Source: an uncultured Ruminococcus sp.
Lineage (GTDB): Bacteria > Bacillota > Clostridia > Oscillospirales > Ruminococcaceae
Length of the DNA stretch: 43,257 nucleotides
Assembly: GCA_937910385.1 (NCBI GenBank)
Contig: CALEPT010000175.1
Coordinates: 1 to 43,257 of the forward strand
Reading direction: 5' to 3'
A model generated the notes under the pieces. That model was not told the origin of the DNA, did not search any database, and saw only the letters and a program-made list of their open reading frames with translations. Numbering within the stretch: the first letter of the stretch is position 1; the number at the start of each line of letters is the position of its first letter. This document shows positions 7,764 through 16,950 of the stretch, piece by piece. The translations under genes and the position numbers were made by a program.

Positions 7764-9566
7764 TTGGCTAACGATAAAATAAGGAACTTCTGCATTATTG
7801 CTCACATAGACCACGGCAAGTCTACCCTTGCCGACAGGATACTCGAAAAGACCGAAACGGTCGCCATACGCGATATGGAGGATCAGCTCCTCGACAACAT
7901 GGACATCGAGCGCGAGCGCGGGATCACCATAAAGGCACGCGCTGTCCGTCTGCAATATACCGCGCAGGACGGCGAGGACTACATCTTCAATCTCATCGAC
8001 ACGCCCGGTCATGTGGACTTCAATTATGAGGTCTCACGATCACTTGCCGCGTGTGAGGGAGCTATCCTCGTCGTTGACGCTTCTCAGGGCATCGAGGCTC
8101 AGACGCTCGCAAATACATACCTTGCGATAGAGCACGACCTCGAGGTAGTTCCCGTCGTGAACAAGATAGACCTCCCCTCGGCTGACCCCGAAAGAGTCTG
8201 CAACGAGGTCGAGAACGTCATCGGCATTCCCGCAATGGACGCTCCGCGCATATCCGCGAAAATGGGTACGAATATCGAAGCTGTCCTTGAAAAGATCGTG
8301 ACCGACATACCTGCTCCCTCAGGCGACCCCGAAAAGCCCCTCAAGGCGCTTATTTTCGACAGCTATTACGACTCCTACAAGGGCGTTATCATCTACGTGC
8401 GCGTTAAAGAGGGTACGGTAAAGGTCGGCGATAATATCCGCCTCATGGCTACGGGAGCTGTATTCACGGTCGTTGAGGCAGGCTTCATGGACGCCGATTC
8501 TCTTGTAAACAACGGCTCGCTTGAAGCCGGCGAGGTAGGCTACATTGCGGCATCTATCAAATCTATAGGCGACACTCAGGTGGGCGATACTGTCACGAAC
8601 AACGACGATCCCTGCGACGAGCCTCTGCCCGGATACCGCAAGGTCAACCCAATGGTCTTCTCGGGTATCTATCCCGCAGACGGCGCTAAATATGGCGATC
8701 TGCGCGAGGCGCTCGAAAAGCTTCAGCTCAATGACGCTTCCCTTTCGTTCGAGCCCGAGACCTCGGTCGCACTCGGCTTCGGCTTCCGCTGCGGCTTCCT
8801 CGGACTGCTCCACATGGAGATCATTCAAGAGCGTCTTGAGCGCGAATATAACCTCGACCTCATCACGACCGCCCCGTCCGTTATATATAAGGTCACTCTC
8901 ACCAACGGCGAGGTGCAGTACATCGACAACCCCACAAATTATCCCGATCCTGCGGTCATTCAGACCGCCGAGGAGCCTATGGTGAAAGCAAGTATCCTTT
9001 CACCGTCAGAGTTCGTCGGCAATATAATGGAGCTTTGTCAGGACCGACGCGGTATCTTCAAGAATATGCAGTACCTCGATGATACAAGAGTAGAGCTCCA
9101 CTACGAGCTTCCGCTCAACGAGATAGTCTACGACTTCTTCGACGTGCTCAAATCACGCACAAAGGGCTATGCCTCGTTCGATTACGAAATGCTCGGCTAC
9201 ACTCCGTCAAAGCTCGTGAAGCTCGATATACTGCTCAACGGCGAGATAGTGGACGCGCTCTCGTTCATTATCCACGCCGACAAGGCTTATGCAAGGGCAA
9301 GAAAGATCGCCGAAAAGCTGAAGGAGAACATTCCGCGCCAGCTCTTTGAGGTACCCATTCAGGCGGCAATAGGCGGAAAGATAATCGCTCGCGAGACCGT
9401 AAAAGCGATGCGCAAGGACGTGCTCGCGAAGTGCTACGGCGGCGACATAACACGAAAGAAAAAGCTGCTTGAAAAGCAGAAGGAAGGCAAAAAGCGTATG
9501 CGCCAGCTCGGTACGGTAGAAGTACCGCAGGAAGCGTTCATGAGCGTCCTCAAGCTCGACAGCTAA
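7764..9566 (+). CDS. lepA: Elongation factor 4 (back-translocase GTPase LepA)
   Basis: Ribosome-associated GTPase of 600 residues, the usual length. G1 is HIDHGKSTL, the switch region RERGITIKA, G3 DTPGHVDF with the catalytic His, and G4 NKIDLP. The C-terminal LepA-specific domain ends with the basic KKKLLEKQKEGKKRMRQLG and VPQEAF. The start is TTG at 7764 after GAGGTG. It is driven by the promoter in repeat copy B1 and followed by two small genes and hemW, matching the clostridial lepA-hemW neighbourhood. Confidence 0.97.
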   Translation: MANDKIRNFCIIAHIDHGKSTLADRILEKTETVAIRDMEDQLLDNMDIERERGITIKARAVRLQYTAQDGEDYIFNLIDTPGHVDFNYEVSRSLAACEGAILVVDASQGIEAQTLANTYLAIEHDLEVVPVVNKIDLPSADPERVCNEVENVIGIPAMDAPRISAKMGTNIEAVLEKIVTDIPAPSGDPEKPLKALIFDSYYDSYKGVIIYVRVKEGTVKVGDNIRLMATGAVFTVVEAGFMDADSLVNNGSLEAGEVGYIAASIKSIGDTQVGDTVTNNDDPCDEPLPGYRKVNPMVFSGIYPADGAKYGDLREALEKLQLNDASLSFEPETSVALGFGFRCGFLGLLHMEIIQERLEREYNLDLITTAPSVIYKVTLTNGEVQYIDNPTNYPDPAVIQTAEEPMVKASILSPSEFVGNIMELCQDRRGIFKNMQYLDDTRVELHYELPLNEIVYDFFDVLKSRTKGYASFDYEMLGYTPSKLVKLDILLNGEIVDALSFIIHADKAYARARKIAEKLKENIPRQLFEVPIQAAIGGKIIARETVKAMRKDVLAKCYGGDITRKKKLLEKQKEGKKRMRQLGTVEVPQEAFMSVLKLDS

Positions 9567-9589
9567 ATCCGTCCTTCCCGGAGGTTATT

Positions 9590-10003
9590 ATGATAAACTA
9601 CATTATTCTCGGACTCACAGCGGCGATATTTGTCCTAAGTATCATCTGCGTCATTGCGGAGCTCGTTATTCCTCGCAGGTCTGCGGTCGGAAGGTTTTTC
9701 AGGAAGATACGCATACAGCTGCGAACCAAGTCACGCACAAGCCTGTGCGTGTTCGCGATTGTCATACTCATTTTCGGACTTGCCGCACATGACAGCGAAA
9801 TGCGGCTGATATTCGCGGTGCTGCTCATCATGCTGCTGACGCTCATGGTGCTGCACCCGGAGGACTTTCTCAGTATTTTCCGTCAAAGAAAGAAGGCGAA
9901 AAAGCAAAAGCCTCTGCCGCTCGCAGCGACTGTAGGCGAGCTGCCCGAGGCGAGAGTGCTCCCCGAGCCGGAAGAGATAAATTCAGAAGAATCGAAAGGA
10001 TAA
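9590..10003 (+). CDS. Small membrane protein of unknown function
   Basis: 137 residues. One N-terminal hydrophobic segment (about 3-27), a basic cytoplasmic-looking loop (FRKIRIQLRTKSR), two more close hydrophobic segments (about 51-83), then a charged tail rich in Lys and later Glu. No signature residues identify a family. It begins 23 bases after lepA with GGAGG in front of the ATG and ends four bases before the next gene, so it sits inside the lepA-hemW operon. Confidence 0.7.
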   Translation: MINYIILGLTAAIFVLSIICVIAELVIPRRSAVGRFFRKIRIQLRTKSRTSLCVFAIVILIFGLAAHDSEMRLIFAVLLIMLLTLMVLHPEDFLSIFRQRKKAKKQKPLPLAATVGELPEARVLPEPEEINSEESKG

Positions 10004-10007
10004 AAAT

Positions 10008-10346
10008 ATGAGCATATACAAGTGTCCCCACTGTGGGGAAAAGGCGTTCAATCCGTGGACAAAGGCAATGGCAGGTCAGCTGAATTCGCGAGGAAAGCCC
10101 TGCATGAAATGCGGCAGGCTGTGCGTGAACGGCAAGGGCGCTACGATTTTCAACGCCGTTTACTGCCTGATAGCATTCATTTTCGTCATAATCGTCTACA
10201 TGAACGGCACTAAGACCGCATGGCTCTATTATCATGAATTCCCGATAGTTCTCGGGCTGCTGCTCTCCATGTTCATCGTTCCAAGACTGGTAAATGCATT
10301 TTTCTTCAAAATGGAGCCTTCGATCAGGATCGAGTACAAAAAATGA
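10008..10346 (+). CDS. Zinc-ribbon membrane protein of unknown function
   Basis: 112 residues. The N-terminus carries two Cys pairs, CPHC (6-9) and CMKCG (near 32-36), a likely zinc ribbon. Two hydrophobic segments follow (about 50-68 and 78-95) and a short basic end. It overlaps the start of hemW by four bases (ATGA), so the two are translationally coupled. The architecture suggests a small membrane adaptor; no function can be assigned. Confidence 0.7.
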   Translation: MSIYKCPHCGEKAFNPWTKAMAGQLNSRGKPCMKCGRLCVNGKGATIFNAVYCLIAFIFVIIVYMNGTKTAWLYYHEFPIVLGLLLSMFIVPRLVNAFFFKMEPSIRIEYKK

Positions 10347-11437
10347 ACACGCTCGGGCTTTATTTTCACGTTCCGTTCTGCGCAAAAAAATGTGCATATT
10401 GCAGCTTCTATTCAGGAGCATATTCAGGGCGCACCGCACAGGACTACGTAAGTGCCGTTGTGCGGAATCTGCGGCATTATTCCGACAAGAGCCGTATCAC
10501 GGATACTGTTTATTTCGGAGGAGGAACACCTTCTCTTCTTTCGGCAGCACAGCTCAGGGAAATACTGACCACGGCTGCCGAATACTTTTTTATAGCCGAT
10601 AATGCAGAGATAACCCTTGAGGCGAATCCTTGCACTCTCTCGCCGCAGAAGCTCTTGCAGCTGCGCGATATCGGGATAAACCGCCTTTCAATAGGAGTCC
10701 AGTCTCTCAACGATGAGGAGCTGCGCTTTCTCGGCAGGGGGCACACTGCGGAGCGAGCGAAAAAAGCAGTGCATGACGCTCATGCGGCAGGCTTTGAAAA
10801 TATCTCCTGCGACCTGATGATCGCCCTCCCCCGTCAGACTCCCGACACGCTCAGTTACTCAATACAGCGCCTGTATGCGCTCCCGATACAGCACGTTTCC
10901 GCATATATCCTGAAAATCGAGGAGGGAACTGCGTTCGACTGCGGTGATGTGCGGAATGCTCTTCCATCGGAAGATGAATCCGCGGAGCTGTATCTGAAAA
11001 TGGTCACGGAGCTCGAATCACAAGGCTTCAACCAGTACGAGGTCTCGAATTTCGCACTGTCGGGCTTTGAGAGCCGTCACAATTGCCGCTACTGGAAATG
11101 CTCGGACTACCTCGGAATAGGCCCCTCCGCACACTCATGCTTCGACGGGAAGAGATTTGCCGCCAACTGTACCACCGACGAGTTCATCTCCGCCAATATT
11201 CAGCCGACCGTCATAACGGACGAAGCTCCCTGCGGCTTTGAAGAATTTGCAATGCTCCGTCTGCGCCTGAAAGAGGGGCTTCATCTTGCAGATGTCCCCG
11301 ATCACTCCGAGGAGATAAGAGGGAAGCTGCCGCCTCTCATCAGAGAGGGATACGTAACCTTCAACGGTGAGACAGTTTCGCTCACGCCAAAGGGCTTTCT
11401 CATGTCAAATCAAGTAATAAGCTATATAATATTCTGA
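10343..11437 (+). CDS. hemW: Heme chaperone HemW-like radical SAM protein
   Basis: 364 residues. The radical-SAM cluster motif CAKKCAYC follows LYFHVPF, then FGGGTPSLL, EANP, RLSIGVQSLND and a C-terminal winged region, all in HemW order. The family was long annotated as oxygen-independent coproporphyrinogen oxidase; the HemW members bind heme and hand it to apoproteins. The motif here is CxxxCxYC without the extra Cys of true HemN (CxxxCxxCxC), which favours HemW. Last gene of the lepA operon, followed by a palindromic terminator. Confidence 0.9.
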   Translation: MNTLGLYFHVPFCAKKCAYCSFYSGAYSGRTAQDYVSAVVRNLRHYSDKSRITDTVYFGGGTPSLLSAAQLREILTTAAEYFFIADNAEITLEANPCTLSPQKLLQLRDIGINRLSIGVQSLNDEELRFLGRGHTAERAKKAVHDAHAAGFENISCDLMIALPRQTPDTLSYSIQRLYALPIQHVSAYILKIEEGTAFDCGDVRNALPSEDESAELYLKMVTELESQGFNQYEVSNFALSGFESRHNCRYWKCSDYLGIGPSAHSCFDGKRFAANCTTDEFISANIQPTVITDEAPCGFEEFAMLRLRLKEGLHLADVPDHSEEIRGKLPPLIREGYVTFNGETVSLTPKGFLMSNQVISYIIF

Positions 11438-11447
11438 AAAGCAAAGT

Positions 11448-11479
11448 GGCAGCAGTCATATGACTGCTGCCGCTTCTTT
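11448..11479 (+). terminator. Intrinsic terminator after hemW
   Basis: Perfect 24-bp palindrome GGCAGCAGTCAT / ATGACTGCTGCC (11448-11471) followed by GCTTCTTTT. Confidence 0.85.
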
Positions 11480-11558
11480 TCCCTGACGGAACCTTTTACG
11501 CATGATTTGTGTATATTATTCATAGCGGATCGAAAAATCAAACCGAAAGGAGATCGCT

Positions 11559-12341
11559 ATGTCTGACGTTATCAAGGGAGTTCTTATCCCTTTCCTCGGA
11601 ACATCGCTCGGTGCTGCCTGCGTCTTTCCGATGAAAAATACATTCAGTAAGTCGCTTCAGTGCGTCCTCACGGGCTTTGCCGCAGGAGTAATGACTGCCG
11701 CAAGCGTATGGAGCCTAATTATACCTGCTATAGAACAATCCTCAGAATCAATGAAGAAGCTTGCATTCATTCCTGCCGCCTGCGGTTTTATGGCAGGGAT
11801 ATTTTTCCTATTACTGCTCGACAGGCTCATACCTCATCTTCATATGTACAGCACCGAAGCTGAGGGAATAAAAACCAAATTATCAAAAAATACAATGCTT
11901 ATTTTTGCCGTAACTCTTCACAACCTTCCGGAGGGCATGGCTGTAGGAGCCGTGTTTGCAGGACTTCGCTGCGGAACCCCGGATATCACCTATGCCGCAG
12001 CTATAGCTCTTGCCATAGGTATTGCAGTTCAGAATTTTCCTGAGGGAGCAATCATATCAATGCCTCTGAGAGCAGAAGGGATGAGCAAGCCGAAAGCCTT
12101 TATACTTGGTGTTCTATCGGGAGCTATCGAACCCGCAGGAGCTTTTATAACAATTCTTGCAGCAGGTCTTATCATACCGGTACTCCCATATTTTCTGAGC
12201 TTTGCTGCAGGAGCGATGATATATGTTGTCGTCGAGGAGCTGATACCTGAGATAGCATCTGCAGAGCACTCCGACTCGGGAACCATAGCCTTTGCCGTCG
12301 GTTTCACCGCAATGATGATACTCGATGTAGCGCTAAGCTGA
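11559..12341 (+). CDS. ZIP-family divalent metal transporter
   Basis: 260 residues with about eight hydrophobic segments. The two ZIP metal-site helices are visible: LHNLPEGMAVG in segment IV and QNFPEGAIISMP in segment V, with a supporting Glu in SGAIEPAGA. A cytoplasmic His-containing stretch (LIPHLHMYS) sits between segments III and IV. It resembles ZupT/GufA-type importers for zinc or other divalent metals into the cytoplasm; selectivity cannot be read. ATG follows AAAGGAG. It is monocistronic, between a terminator and the hairpin cluster. Confidence 0.88.
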   Translation: MSDVIKGVLIPFLGTSLGAACVFPMKNTFSKSLQCVLTGFAAGVMTAASVWSLIIPAIEQSSESMKKLAFIPAACGFMAGIFFLLLLDRLIPHLHMYSTEAEGIKTKLSKNTMLIFAVTLHNLPEGMAVGAVFAGLRCGTPDITYAAAIALAIGIAVQNFPEGAIISMPLRAEGMSKPKAFILGVLSGAIEPAGAFITILAAGLIIPVLPYFLSFAAGAMIYVVVEELIPEIASAEHSDSGTIAFAVGFTAMMILDVALS

Positions 12342-12432
12342 ACATACACTCATAATCCGAATTCGTTGCTTTTATGCTCTACCAGCCTTTCACGGGCATA
12401 AGATCATTACAAGCCTTATTAATGTCTGCTCA

Positions 12433-12653
12433 ACAACTAAAAATTGGCTTAATATAGCTTTATAAAGCCAATTTTTAGTTGTCAAAGTGCAAGAAAAACA
12501 AAGATATTGATAGTTTTTCTTGCACTTTGTTTTGCCCTTTAGGGCAAAATGAGCTTGACATCAAGAAATGTGACGCGCAAATTCCCTATATTATAAAGAA
12601 TTTGCGCTCCCCGAACGAAGTTCGGGGCAATAACCGCCTTACGGCGGTTATTG
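12433..12653. repeat. Cluster of six strong stem-loops (unknown structured element)
   Basis: Consecutive near-perfect inverted repeats. (1) 18-bp arms 12433-12450/12465-12482. (2) 17-bp arms 12483-12499/12513-12529. (3) TTTTGCCC TTTA GGGCAAAA at 12530-12549. (4) GCGCAAATTC/GAATTTGCGC at 12575-12584/12598-12607. (5) CCCCGAAC GAA GTTCGGGG at 12609-12627. (6) CAATAACCGCC/GGCGGTTATTG at 12628-12638/12643-12653. A weaker stem, CTTGA/TCAAG, lies between 3 and 4. Stems 1, 2 and 3 abut, as do 5 and 6. This is either a structured RNA or a composite of palindromic repeats. No protein explains it. Confidence 0.8.
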
Positions 12654-12812
12654 AGGACACATTTATTATAAAACAATACACATATATTATACCACATTTT
12701 ACAATTCATTTCAAGCGGTTTGAGGCAACAACTTGGATATACTATTTGTAGAAAAATCAGGCGTATATTTGTTCATTATGCAGATTGATTTTTCCATTTT
12801 GTAATGATACAA

Positions 12813-12851
12813 TAAAAAAGAGGACAGCTGCATTGAGCAGCCGCCCTCTTT
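12813..12851 (-). terminator. Terminator of the dockerin esterase gene
   Basis: Imperfect 15-bp stem (12817-12831 / 12837-12851, core AAAGAGG/CCTCTTT and GCTGC/GCAGC). On the minus strand it is followed by a T-run. Confidence 0.85.
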
Positions 12852-12862
12852 ATGATGATAAA

Positions 12863-15800
12863 TTATTTTACATATCCATACAGGCCTGCGATCTTTTGAT
12901 TCTTTACAGCATTTGCTACAAGTCCGGCAACAACATTTGCACCTGTTTCACAGAAATGTGTTCCGTCAGTAGATCCCTCTACTACGCCCATAAGGTGATA
13001 CAGAAGCGCTGCGTCATAGCCGATCGAATTATAGTGGTTTACCATAATAGTATTAAGATCAATACAAGGAATGTTGTATTTGCTTGCAAGGCTCTTGCAG
13101 GCGTCGCAGTATGTTGTGTAGCTGTTAACGAATTGTCCGTTTGAGTAAGCCTTCATTCCTATAACTGTAGTAACAAGTATCGGAGTAGCACCCTTGGCAA
13201 GAGTATCGTTAATGAATGATGTCATATACCATTCGTATGAGCCCTCTGTAGGATTATTTACATCTCCGCATACAGGAGCATATCTGTCCTCCTTGGTATA
13301 ATCGGCATCGTTGATCGCAAACTGGATCATTACATAATCGCCTTCCTTGAGGCTGTCTGTAATAGTTGCGAATCTTCCCTCATCATAGAACTTCTTTGAG
13401 CTTCTTCCGGCGATAGACTGATTGCTTACGTTTACATCATCTGTGAAGTAATCCGCAAGGTAGTAGCCCCAGCCCTGCTGAGGAGCATAGCTCTCTCTGT
13501 AGCTCTGTACGGTAGAGTCGCCTGCGATATATATTACAGGTTTGTTAGACTCAACGAGCTGCTGATAAGAATCGGGATCGTAAGTCTCCGCAATGGGCTC
13601 GTCGGTGAGAGTCAGAGTGATGTAATCAAGATTCGGACCGCCCTCGGCAACCGCAGATACGAACTGGATAGTATTTGTTCCTGCATTGAGCGGAAGCACT
13701 ATACCAAACTGGAGCCATGTAGTCCATGCTCCTGTACCTGTGAAGGATTGGAGCCAGAACTCCTGAGTATTGCCGTTGACATACACCTTCATCTGTCTAT
13801 CAGTAGAAGAACCGTTTGCAAATCTGATATTAGTATAATAATTTCCTGCGTTTTCAACATTCACAGTAAACGTGATATTGCTGTCAACGATATTATCGAG
13901 ATTAACATATCCGATATTTTCCGTCTTGCCCATTGAAGCATCAGTCTTTGTAAAGCCTTCGTTGCTTGTTTCTGTAACACCGCTTTCCCATACCTGATCT
14001 ACAGCAAAGTAGTAGCCTGCCCATGGATCAGTTGTCGTAGTTGTCACAGTAGTTGTTTCCGAAGTTGTTGTTATTACACTCGCACTGTAGCTCTCGGGAA
14101 GCGAATCTATAAGATGAAGCAGGTATTTCTGTATTGACAGAGCGTCCATAGAAGTAAGACCGCCGCCGTTTTCGTAGACATCGCCATTGATCCTGCCCTC
14201 GGCAGTTATATGATTAGTTTCTGTACCATTTTCAGAAAACTTATCGGAATTTGAAAGAACCTGCAAAATAAGAACGGCGTCTGCCATTTCAACAGTGCTG
14301 TTGCAATTTGCATCTCCCCATACTCCGTTATTCACTGTAGTAGCTGCAGAAGAAGTAGTCGTTGAAGTCGTAGTTGTAGTAGTGGTCGTGGTTGTAGTTG
14401 TCGTAGTCGTCGTCGTTACAGTTGAGGTAGTTGTTACCGTTACAGCCTGCCAGTTCTGGCACTTATTATAGGTAAAGCTCCACTGCTGGACATTTGCGCC
14501 GCTTGCCGTGCTTGCGTTTTCCACCTCAACAAAGCAGGCGTCTCTTGAAGAACGTGTAGAGATGTAGTATGAACCGTCGCCTATTTTTGTAAACTGGAAG
14601 AGCATCATGCTGTCGCTGTTTGTATAGGGAACGATCTCGATATTTCCTCCGTCAGAGCCTGTCATAGCCTTGAGCACATAGTTCGGATCGGCTACGGAGC
14701 GGACATAATAGTAGGTAGTGCCGTTCATGAAAGGAGTGAGCTGCCACTGCTGGCAGGAAAAGTCATTTGAGCCCCACTGCTGAACATTGGTACCCTCTTC
14801 CATAACTCCCCCAGCGATATCCATTACCATTCCGCTGTTTGTATTCTTGAAGGTATAAACTGCGCTTGTATCCATTTCGGTATCGCCGATCTTCATAAGG
14901 CTCTGAACGAGCTCGGCATTTTTATTTGCACCGAGAGCGCTCTGGTGGAGATCGTCGTCAGCTGCGTAGTACTCGGTCATGGCATCATACGCTTCCTGGT
15001 TTGTAGAGCCGAGTGAAAGCCCGAAGTTCTGCCATGCTGTGAAGAGGTCAACTACCTGAACATTCTGTTCGGAAGCTATAGTATCGAGCTGACCGCCGAA
15101 CCAGCGTCCGCTGAGGAGAGTATAGGTACCGGCGCTGTTTGTCCTGATGAGGTCGCTGTGTCTTCCCTGCTGCTTTACAAGGATAACGTTCATGCCCTTT
15201 GCCTTGGCACGCTTTACCATATCGGTAACTACCTCATAATACTCGTCAGCGTTTGAATAATTGGTGTCGTTGATACCGATAGAGATAACGTAATAATCTC
15301 CGGCTTTTCCGTAATACTCGATCGCGTCGAACTGTCCGCCGTCAACGAATCCCTTGGCGTACTGTCCGCTGGCAGCCATGTTTCTTATTTCAAATACATT
15401 TGTATTGACATAATTTTCAAGATACATACCCCAGCCGTGCTGAGCGGTATCCGTGGTGTTATAATAATTGCAGACGGTAGAGTCGCCGCAAAGCCAGATA
15501 GTGGGCTTCATTTCGCCTGTAGTATTGAGCTGGGTTATCTCGACGGCACTTATTGAGAAGTATGTTCCTGATCTTCCCTCAGTAGCCTGTATGCTGAGCT
15601 GACCATCGGTAACGGGTATCTGAATAGTCTCAACGGCATTGTTTCCGGTGAGATTTATCATCTGGAGCATACCCTCCATTTTAATGCTTGTTCTTGTTAC
15701 ATCGCCCGTAACTACCTTTACTTCATAGAGACCGGTAGGCAGGTCTACGTTAAAGGTATTGCCCGAATCGGTGCTGGTGAATCTTACTGCATCGCTGTAA

Positions 15801-16060
15801 GCTCCGGAACCGGAAGAGCTGACGTTTGTAACGGCGCTCGTATTGGCAAAGCCGTATCCGGTGCTTGAACTGTAACCGGTCGAAGCAGAGACTCCGGTAT
15901 AGCCGCTTGCAGTACCGCTGCCGCCGAAATCGAATTTCCAGTTTGCGGTTGCAGCACTTGCCTCAAATTTGTCAGCGAGCTTTGTCATGCCTACTCCCGA
16001 AAAGGCGGTAAGAGACAGGGCAAGAGATGTAAGTCCGCTGATAATTTTTTTCAGTTTCAT
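12863..16060 (-). CDS. Secreted dockerin protein with two CE12-like SGNH esterase domains
   Basis: 1065 residues, with a signal peptide ending near ASAATAN. Domains by rough position: N-terminal beta-sandwich, CBM35-like (40-180); SGNH esterase 1 (185-390) with GDSTVCNY, GQYAKGF, GIND and DDDLHQ; ricin-like CBM13 with repeated QQW motifs (398-542); polythreonine linker; dockerin (about 582-655) with GDANCNSTVEMADAVLILQ and NGDVYENGGGLTSMDALSI; CBM35-like (680-820); SGNH esterase 2 (843-1060) with GDSTVQSY, AGRSSKKF, AIND and DGTHF. CE12 enzymes deacetylate rhamnogalacturonan and xylan, so this is probably a cellulosome subunit for acetylated pectin or hemicellulose. ATG at 16060 follows GGAGGT. 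Unusually, the dockerin is internal, between two catalytic modules. Confidence 0.9.
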   Translation of the reverse strand: MKLKKIISGLTSLALSLTAFSGVGMTKLADKFEASAATANWKFDFGGSGTASGYTGVSASTGYSSSTGYGFANTSAVTNVSSSGSGAYSDAVRFTSTDSGNTFNVDLPTGLYEVKVVTGDVTRTSIKMEGMLQMINLTGNNAVETIQIPVTDGQLSIQATEGRSGTYFSISAVEITQLNTTGEMKPTIWLCGDSTVCNYYNTTDTAQHGWGMYLENYVNTNVFEIRNMAASGQYAKGFVDGGQFDAIEYYGKAGDYYVISIGINDTNYSNADEYYEVVTDMVKRAKAKGMNVILVKQQGRHSDLIRTNSAGTYTLLSGRWFGGQLDTIASEQNVQVVDLFTAWQNFGLSLGSTNQEAYDAMTEYYAADDDLHQSALGANKNAELVQSLMKIGDTEMDTSAVYTFKNTNSGMVMDIAGGVMEEGTNVQQWGSNDFSCQQWQLTPFMNGTTYYYVRSVADPNYVLKAMTGSDGGNIEIVPYTNSDSMMLFQFTKIGDGSYYISTRSSRDACFVEVENASTASGANVQQWSFTYNKCQNWQAVTVTTTSTVTTTTTTTTTTTTTTTTTSTTTSSAATTVNNGVWGDANCNSTVEMADAVLILQVLSNSDKFSENGTETNHITAEGRINGDVYENGGGLTSMDALSIQKYLLHLIDSLPESYSASVITTTSETTTVTTTTTDPWAGYYFAVDQVWESGVTETSNEGFTKTDASMGKTENIGYVNLDNIVDSNITFTVNVENAGNYYTNIRFANGSSTDRQMKVYVNGNTQEFWLQSFTGTGAWTTWLQFGIVLPLNAGTNTIQFVSAVAEGGPNLDYITLTLTDEPIAETYDPDSYQQLVESNKPVIYIAGDSTVQSYRESYAPQQGWGYYLADYFTDDVNVSNQSIAGRSSKKFYDEGRFATITDSLKEGDYVMIQFAINDADYTKEDRYAPVCGDVNNPTEGSYEWYMTSFINDTLAKGATPILVTTVIGMKAYSNGQFVNSYTTYCDACKSLASKYNIPCIDLNTIMVNHYNSIGYDAALLYHLMGVVEGSTDGTHFCETGANVVAGLVANAVKNQKIAGLYGYVK

Positions 16061-16108
16061 GATATGACCTCCAAATCCGTATAAATTGCGTACTTTTTAT
16101 CTGATTTA

Positions 16109-16137
16109 ATTATATCACGTAATGTTCAACAAGTCAA
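16109..16137 (-). promoter_or_regulatory. Sigma-A promoter of the dockerin esterase gene
   Basis: Minus strand TTGACT (16137-16132), 17 bases, TATAAT (16114-16109), about 50 bases before the ATG. Confidence 0.8.
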
Positions 16138-16261
16138 TACTCCGCCTATGTAGTTTTGGACTTTTTTTCTTGATATTTGTATATTATTGCACAAAAATAT
16201 GCACAATAATGCTCACTCTCCTCTGAATCAGGGTATTATTGTGAACAAAAGGAGTAATCTT

Positions 16262-16945
16262 ATGTCCCGGAGAAATCAACATTCCGGTCATCGCAGCAGA
16301 CTGCGGCTGCGATTTCTTTCATCTCCTCAGGAAAGCTTCTATGAGCACGAGCTTCTTGAACTTTTACTGTTTTATGTCCGCCCGGTCGTAAATACAAACG
16401 GTCTCGCCCATGACCTGATCGCCCGCTTCGGAAATATACTTTCGGTAACGGGTGCTTCCCGCAGAGAGCTTGAAAAAATTAATGGAGTCGGCTCGGAAAC
16501 CGCTTTCTTTCTGAGACTTATGAATGATCTTTCACTTCATTATCTCAGCCGATCACGCCCTGACAGACCGCTTCGTTCGCAGGAGGAGCTTGAGAAATAT
16601 TTTTGCGAATATTTCGGCAGCTCTGACGCTAAGATATGCTGTATTCTTTGCTCCGGTACATCGGATATCCCGGTCAGCATACCGTCAGAAAAGCTCATAA
16701 GCGGCAGTATTTCCTCAAGGAAGCTGACTGAGACTCTGCTAATGAATAATACGGTACGTATAACAATAGGTATAAATCACCCCGGAGGCTACCCCCTTCC
16801 CACTGAGGAGGATTACGTAATTACCCGGATATTTTCGCACCTTGCTCCCCAGATCTCGGTCGAGCTTACTGATTCTATAATATACGGCAGCGGAAAAAGC
16901 TTCTCCATGAGAAAAAACGGCGCTTTCAGCTTCAGCGGGAGGTAA
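16262..16945 (+). CDS. RadC-like (JAB/MPN fold) protein, degenerate metal site
   Basis: 227 residues from ATG 16262, chosen because AAAGGAG lies just upstream; a longer TTG frame from 16187 has no such site. The N-terminus has the UPF0758/RadC helix-hairpin-helix (YEHELLELLLFY ... ELEKINGVGSETA). The C-terminal JAB domain should carry HxHPSGxxxPSxxD, but here the text is INHPGGYPLPTEED: the first metal His is Ile and the Ser is Gly. The metal site is therefore probably lost. RadC-family function is uncertain in general; the old DNA-repair name is not supported by direct evidence. The second paralogue starts five bases after this gene ends. Confidence 0.8.
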   Translation: MSRRNQHSGHRSRLRLRFLSSPQESFYEHELLELLLFYVRPVVNTNGLAHDLIARFGNILSVTGASRRELEKINGVGSETAFFLRLMNDLSLHYLSRSRPDRPLRSQEELEKYFCEYFGSSDAKICCILCSGTSDIPVSIPSEKLISGSISSRKLTETLLMNNTVRITIGINHPGGYPLPTEEDYVITRIFSHLAPQISVELTDSIIYGSGKSFSMRKNGAFSFSGR

Positions 16946-16950
16946 AGGCA

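Larger units (their letters stand above)
12342..12862. other. Gene-free region with hairpin cluster
   Basis: 521 bases without a believable gene. About 220 bases form a run of strong inverted repeats (separate entry), followed by about 150 AT-rich bases and the terminator of the esterase gene. Confidence 0.7.

Noticed and set aside
12479..12751. 90-residue plus-strand frame over the hairpin cluster
   Set aside because: Its codons are arms of perfect inverted repeats and no ribosome binding site precedes it.
14340..14420. Regular triplet repeat that could suggest a microsatellite or CRISPR-like array
   Set aside because: It encodes the polythreonine linker of the dockerin protein (ACN codons on the minus strand); there are no spacers.
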